Shown in pieces: positions 5,481-7,795 of a stretch of DNA of 7,795 bases. The notes beneath the pieces were generated by a model. That model saw only the letters and a program-made list of their open reading frames with translations. It made no database searches and had not been told where the DNA came from. How positions within the stretch are numbered: the stretch's first letter is position 1; each line of letters opens with the position of its first letter. The position numbers and the translations under genes are program-made. Source of the DNA: Betaproteobacteria bacterium. Lineage in GTDB: Bacteria; Pseudomonadota; Gammaproteobacteria; Burkholderiales; Burkholderiaceae_C. Location: assembly GCA_025354965.1 (NCBI GenBank), contig JANXLW010000397.1, positions 1-7,795 on the forward strand, given 5' to 3'.

Positions 5481-6521
5481 ATGCTGAAAATTAAACCGGT
5501 CGCTCTCGATCGACTGCCCAAACTGCTGCGGCTGATGCCGAAGGCGGAGCTTCACATGCACATCGAAGGCTCGCTGGAGCCGGAGTTGATGTTTGCGCTG
5601 GCGCAACGCAACGGCGTGTCGATGGCCTACGCAGATGTCGAATCACTGCGCCGCGCCTATGTGTTTGACAACCTGCAGGACTTTTTGGATATCTACCATG
5701 CCGGCACCTTGGTGTTGCGTACCGAGCAGGATTTCTACGACATGGCGCACGCGTATCTGGCTCGCGCCGCGGCAGACAACGTGGTCCACGCCGAGATATT
5801 TTTCGACACGCAAACGCACACCGGCCATGGTCTGAGCACAGAGGTCGTTATCAACGGCTTGCACCGCGCCTGCGTTGCTGGCGAAGCCGAATTTGGCATC
5901 AGCGCCTCCTTGATTCTTTGTTTTTTGCGCCACCTGAGCGAAAAAGAAGCTTTTGAGAGTCTGGAGCAAGCCCTGCCGCTGCGTGACAAGTTGCTGGGCG
6001 TGGGCTTGGCGTCCAGCGAGAAGGGGCATCCCCCGGAAAAATTTGCCCGCGTATTTGCCCGTGCCCGTGACTTGGGTTTCAGACTGGTGGCGCATGCCGG
6101 TGAAGAAGGCCCACCGGCTTACATCTGGAGCGCGCTGGATGTGCTCAAGGTCGAGCGTATCGATCACGGCGTGCAGGCCATCAATGACCCGACCCTTATG
6201 GCGCACTTGGCAAAGGAACGCATTCCACTCACAGTTTGCCCACTTTCCAACCTCAAACTGCGCGTTTTTCCCGCTCTGGCTGAGCACAATCTGGGACGCA
6301 TGATGGAGGCCGGCATCGTAGCGACAATCAACTCTGACGACCCGGCTTATTTTGGTGGCCACATCAACCAGAATTTCACCCAAACCTTTGCCGCCCTGGG
6401 TTTGGGCGCCCAGCAAGCCTACCAACTGGCGCGCAACAGCTTTGAGGCAAGTTTCATTGACGATTCGCTCAGGCACCAGTACATCGATCGTCTGAACGCA
6501 GCATTTGAGACGTTCGACTGA
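5481..6521 (+). CDS. add: adenine deaminase (adenosine deaminase family)
   Basis: A 346-residue amidohydrolase of the adenosine/AMP deaminase family, cytoplasmic, zinc-dependent. Metal ligands visible are H25 and H27 (AELHMHIEG), H205 (VAHAGEEG) and D286 (NSDDPAYF). E208 is the proton shuttle and H229 (IDHG) completes the active site. Although it would usually be labelled adenosine deaminase, the segments SSEKGHPPEKF (178-188), HAGEEGPPAYIW (205-216) and DDPAYFGGH match the subgroup typified by Pseudomonas PA0148, shown to deaminate adenine to hypoxanthine. The ATG at 5481 is preferred because it keeps the leucine-rich lead-in common in this group, although the ribosome site is poor. An alternative is the ATG at 5535 (MPKAELH). 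The IS ends 21 bp upstream, so the native leader is disrupted. A terminator follows, then a purine-transport binding protein and a probable guanine deaminase, consistent with purine salvage. Confidence 0.93.
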   Translation: MLKIKPVALDRLPKLLRLMPKAELHMHIEGSLEPELMFALAQRNGVSMAYADVESLRRAYVFDNLQDFLDIYHAGTLVLRTEQDFYDMAHAYLARAAADNVVHAEIFFDTQTHTGHGLSTEVVINGLHRACVAGEAEFGISASLILCFLRHLSEKEAFESLEQALPLRDKLLGVGLASSEKGHPPEKFARVFARARDLGFRLVAHAGEEGPPAYIWSALDVLKVERIDHGVQAINDPTLMAHLAKERIPLTVCPLSNLKLRVFPALAEHNLGRMMEAGIVATINSDDPAYFGGHINQNFTQTFAALGLGAQQAYQLARNSFEASFIDDSLRHQYIDRLNAAFETFD

Positions 6522-6542
6522 AACGCAGCGAGTCGCGCGCGG

Positions 6543-6549
6543 TTAAAAT
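6543..6549 (+). promoter_or_regulatory. possible -10 box before the terminator hairpin
   Basis: TTAAAAT (TAAAAT at 6544-6549) resembles a -10 hexamer and is preceded by GCGCGCGG. No convincing -35 at 16-18 bp is visible. If used, the transcript would start around 6556 and begin with the hairpin annotated next. Confidence 0.3.
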
Positions 6550-6553
6550 CATC

Positions 6554-6587
6554 ACAAGACCCGCTGCTCCGGCGGGTCTTGTTTTTT
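6554..6587 (+). terminator. Rho-independent terminator or attenuator after add
   Basis: A perfect 10-bp stem, CAAGACCCGC (6555-6564) with GCGGGTCTTG (6572-6581), has a 7-base loop and is followed by T6 (6582-6587). It can be extended by one A-T pair. It lies 33 bases after the deaminase stop and only 28 bases before the next start codon, so it may terminate the deaminase mRNA, attenuate the next gene, or both. Confidence 0.9.
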
Positions 6588-6615
6588 GTGTTCCGGAGCC
6601 ATGTAGAGGACCACC

Positions 6616-7710
6616 ATGTACAAAAACCTCGTAGCCGCGTTTGCGGCCACCTGTTTTGTTTCTCCCGTTTTTTCGCAAACTGTAGCGCCAGCTGGCGTCG
6701 CCAAAGAGCCGCTTAAAGTCGGCTTTGTCTACGTGGCTCCGCTGACCGACACCGGTTGGGTTCGCCAGCACGATGAGGGCCGTCGCGCTGTCGAGGCGGC
6801 TTTGGGCAAATCGGTCAAAACCAGCTATGTTGAAAATGTCGCCGAAGGTCCTGACGCCGAGCGTGTCATTCGTGATCTGGCGGCGAGCGGTCACAAGCTC
6901 ATCTTCACGCCGAGCTTCGGCTATATGGAACCGACGCTCAAGGTTGCCCAGGATTTTCCGGACGTCAAATTCGAATCCATCACCGGCTACAAGACAGCGC
7001 CCAACGTAGCGGTTGCCAACGCGCGCTACTACGAGGGCCGCTATCTGGCGGGCATCGCGGCCGCACGCATGACCAAGACGAACCTGGCCGGCTACGTGGC
7101 GGGCTTTCCGATTCCCGAGGTGCTGCAGGGCATCAATGCTTTTGCATTGGGTATGCGTTCAGTGAACCCCAAGGCCGAGGTCAAGGTGGTATGGATCAAC
7201 GCCTGGTTCGATCCGACGCGTGAGCGCGATGCTGCCATGACGCTGTTCAATCAAAACGTGGATGTGATTGCTTTTCATACTGCTTCTTCGGCCGTCATGG
7301 CGGCGGCGCAGGAGCGCGGCAAGCTGGCCGTAGCCTACCACTCGGACATGCGGAAAATTGCGCCCGATGCGCAGATCGTCGCGGTTACCCACCAGTGGGG
7401 CAAGTACTACACCCAGCGTGCACAGGCAGTGCTCGACGGTACTTGGAAAACTGGTGATGTTTGGGGAGGTGTAAAGGAAGGAATGATCCGTCTTGAGGGT
7501 TTTGGACCCCAAGTTCCCAAGACTGTGCAACAAGAAGTATTGGCACGGCAAAATGACATTGCGGCGGGCAAATTGCATCCCTTTTTCGCCCGTCGGGCGA
7601 TACGCGATAACAAGGGCAAGGAGGTCGTCGCCAAAGGCCAGACGCTGAGCGATGAAGAGATTCTCAAAATGAACTGGCTGGTGCAAGGTGTGGTGGGCAG
7701 CTTGCCTTGA
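6616..7710 (+). CDS. BMP-family ABC transporter substrate-binding protein
   Basis: A 364-residue periplasmic binding protein of the Bmp/PnrA-like family, whose members capture purine nucleosides or related compounds for an ABC importer. Residues 1-20 form a signal peptide with a hydrophobic core and a probable cleavage after VFS (20). There is no good lipobox (Cys13 follows AAT), so it looks like a soluble periplasmic protein, unlike lipoprotein members such as PnrA. The family body is clear: PLTDTGWVRQHDEGR (42-56) at the first ligand-contact loop, PSFGYMEP (99-106), NARYYEGRYLAG (135-146), FDPTRERDAA (198-207) and HQWGKYY (259-265). The ribosome site AGAGGA (6605-6610) is five bases before the ATG. 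Neighbouring purine deaminases suggest a purine or nucleoside ligand. No permease or ATPase gene is in view. A low-GC patch lies in the last third. Ligand identity is inferred only. Confidence 0.92.
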   Translation: MYKNLVAAFAATCFVSPVFSQTVAPAGVAKEPLKVGFVYVAPLTDTGWVRQHDEGRRAVEAALGKSVKTSYVENVAEGPDAERVIRDLAASGHKLIFTPSFGYMEPTLKVAQDFPDVKFESITGYKTAPNVAVANARYYEGRYLAGIAAARMTKTNLAGYVAGFPIPEVLQGINAFALGMRSVNPKAEVKVVWINAWFDPTRERDAAMTLFNQNVDVIAFHTASSAVMAAAQERGKLAVAYHSDMRKIAPDAQIVAVTHQWGKYYTQRAQAVLDGTWKTGDVWGGVKEGMIRLEGFGPQVPKTVQQEVLARQNDIAAGKLHPFFARRAIRDNKGKEVVAKGQTLSDEEILKMNWLVQGVVGSLP

Positions 7711-7718
7711 TGTCCTGA

Positions 7719-7751
7719 GCGGTTAAGCTTATCGACATGAAAGCTTACCGC
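7719..7751 (+). promoter_or_regulatory. hairpin with the start codon in its loop
   Basis: GCGGT(T)AAGCTT (7719-7730) can pair with AAGCTTACCGC (7741-7751) over 11 bp with one bulged T, leaving the 10-base loop ATCGACATGA that holds the ATG at 7737. The right arm is coding. Such a structure in mRNA could limit ribosome access. No clear Shine-Dalgarno sequence is visible outside it. Confidence 0.5.
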
Positions 7752-7795
7752 GCTGCCATACTTCGCTTCAATCCTGACCGGGAGCCACGTCAGAC
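7737..7795 (+). CDS. guaD: probable guanine deaminase, N-terminus (3' partial)
   Basis: The ATG lies 26 bases after the binding-protein stop and starts a frame open to the window edge, encoding MKAYRAAILRFNPDREPRQ. This opening resembles the N-termini of betaproteobacterial guanine deaminases, which begin with M-x-AYRAxLLRF-like strands before the amidohydrolase barrel. The neighbours, an adenine-type deaminase and a purine-class binding protein, fit that reading. Guanine deaminase converts guanine to xanthine. With 19 codons and no catalytic residues visible, the identification is tentative. That a coding region starts here is more secure, given the spacing and direction, although the start codon sits in the loop of a predicted hairpin. 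Confidence 0.5.
   Translation, partial: MKAYRAAILRFNPDREPRQ

Noticed and set aside
5643..6476. 277-codon minus-strand open frame opposite the deaminase
   Set aside because: It is fully antisense to a gene with all catalytic motifs in place. Long antisense frames are common in GC-rich coding DNA.

Overview
The window looks like a chromosomal segment of a betaproteobacterium, most likely Burkholderiales (Comamonadaceae-like). This rests on gene content and general sequence style: a purine-salvage block with an ADD-type deaminase, a BMP-family binding protein and a probable guanine deaminase, moderately GC-rich coding DNA, and an IS5-like element of a type I associate with proteobacteria. No rRNA, tRNA or other marker gene is present, so the assignment is an inference.

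The left part (1-3797) is accessory. It opens with the 3' end of a superfamily 2 helicase that runs in from outside the window. A 530-base gap follows, with two hairpins that look like terminators. Next is a complete MazEF toxin-antitoxin module, with its own promoter, an operator palindrome on the -10 box, and a strong terminator. Then comes a stand-alone HipA-family kinase of the YjjJ type, with a fused N-terminal helix-turn-helix and a striking 12-bp-periodic repeat array ending at its start codon. A 480-base gene-free stretch with several small hairpins and a T8 tract follows.

The middle (3798-5459) is a complete insertion sequence of 1662 bp. It has 16-bp terminal inverted repeats (15/16 match), a GTGT target duplication and one intact 506-codon DDE transposase.

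The right part (5460-7795) is metabolic. A metal-dependent deaminase carries the signature of bacterial adenine deaminases rather than true adenosine deaminases. It is followed by a perfect terminator hairpin, a secreted BMP-family ABC binding protein, and the first 19 codons of what is probably guanine deaminase. Together they suggest uptake of purines or nucleosides and deamination of adenine to hypoxanthine and guanine to xanthine. The IS lies 21 bp upstream of the deaminase start codon and so has probably separated it from its native promoter.

The points most worth checking are the repeat array before yjjJ, the IS in the deaminase leader, the hairpin that puts the last gene's start codon in its loop, the terminator that leaves almost no room for a promoter before the binding-protein gene, and a low-GC patch inside that gene. 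I did not see a wholly new multi-gene system. The left part is a toxin-antitoxin cluster beside a helicase that may belong to a conflict system.
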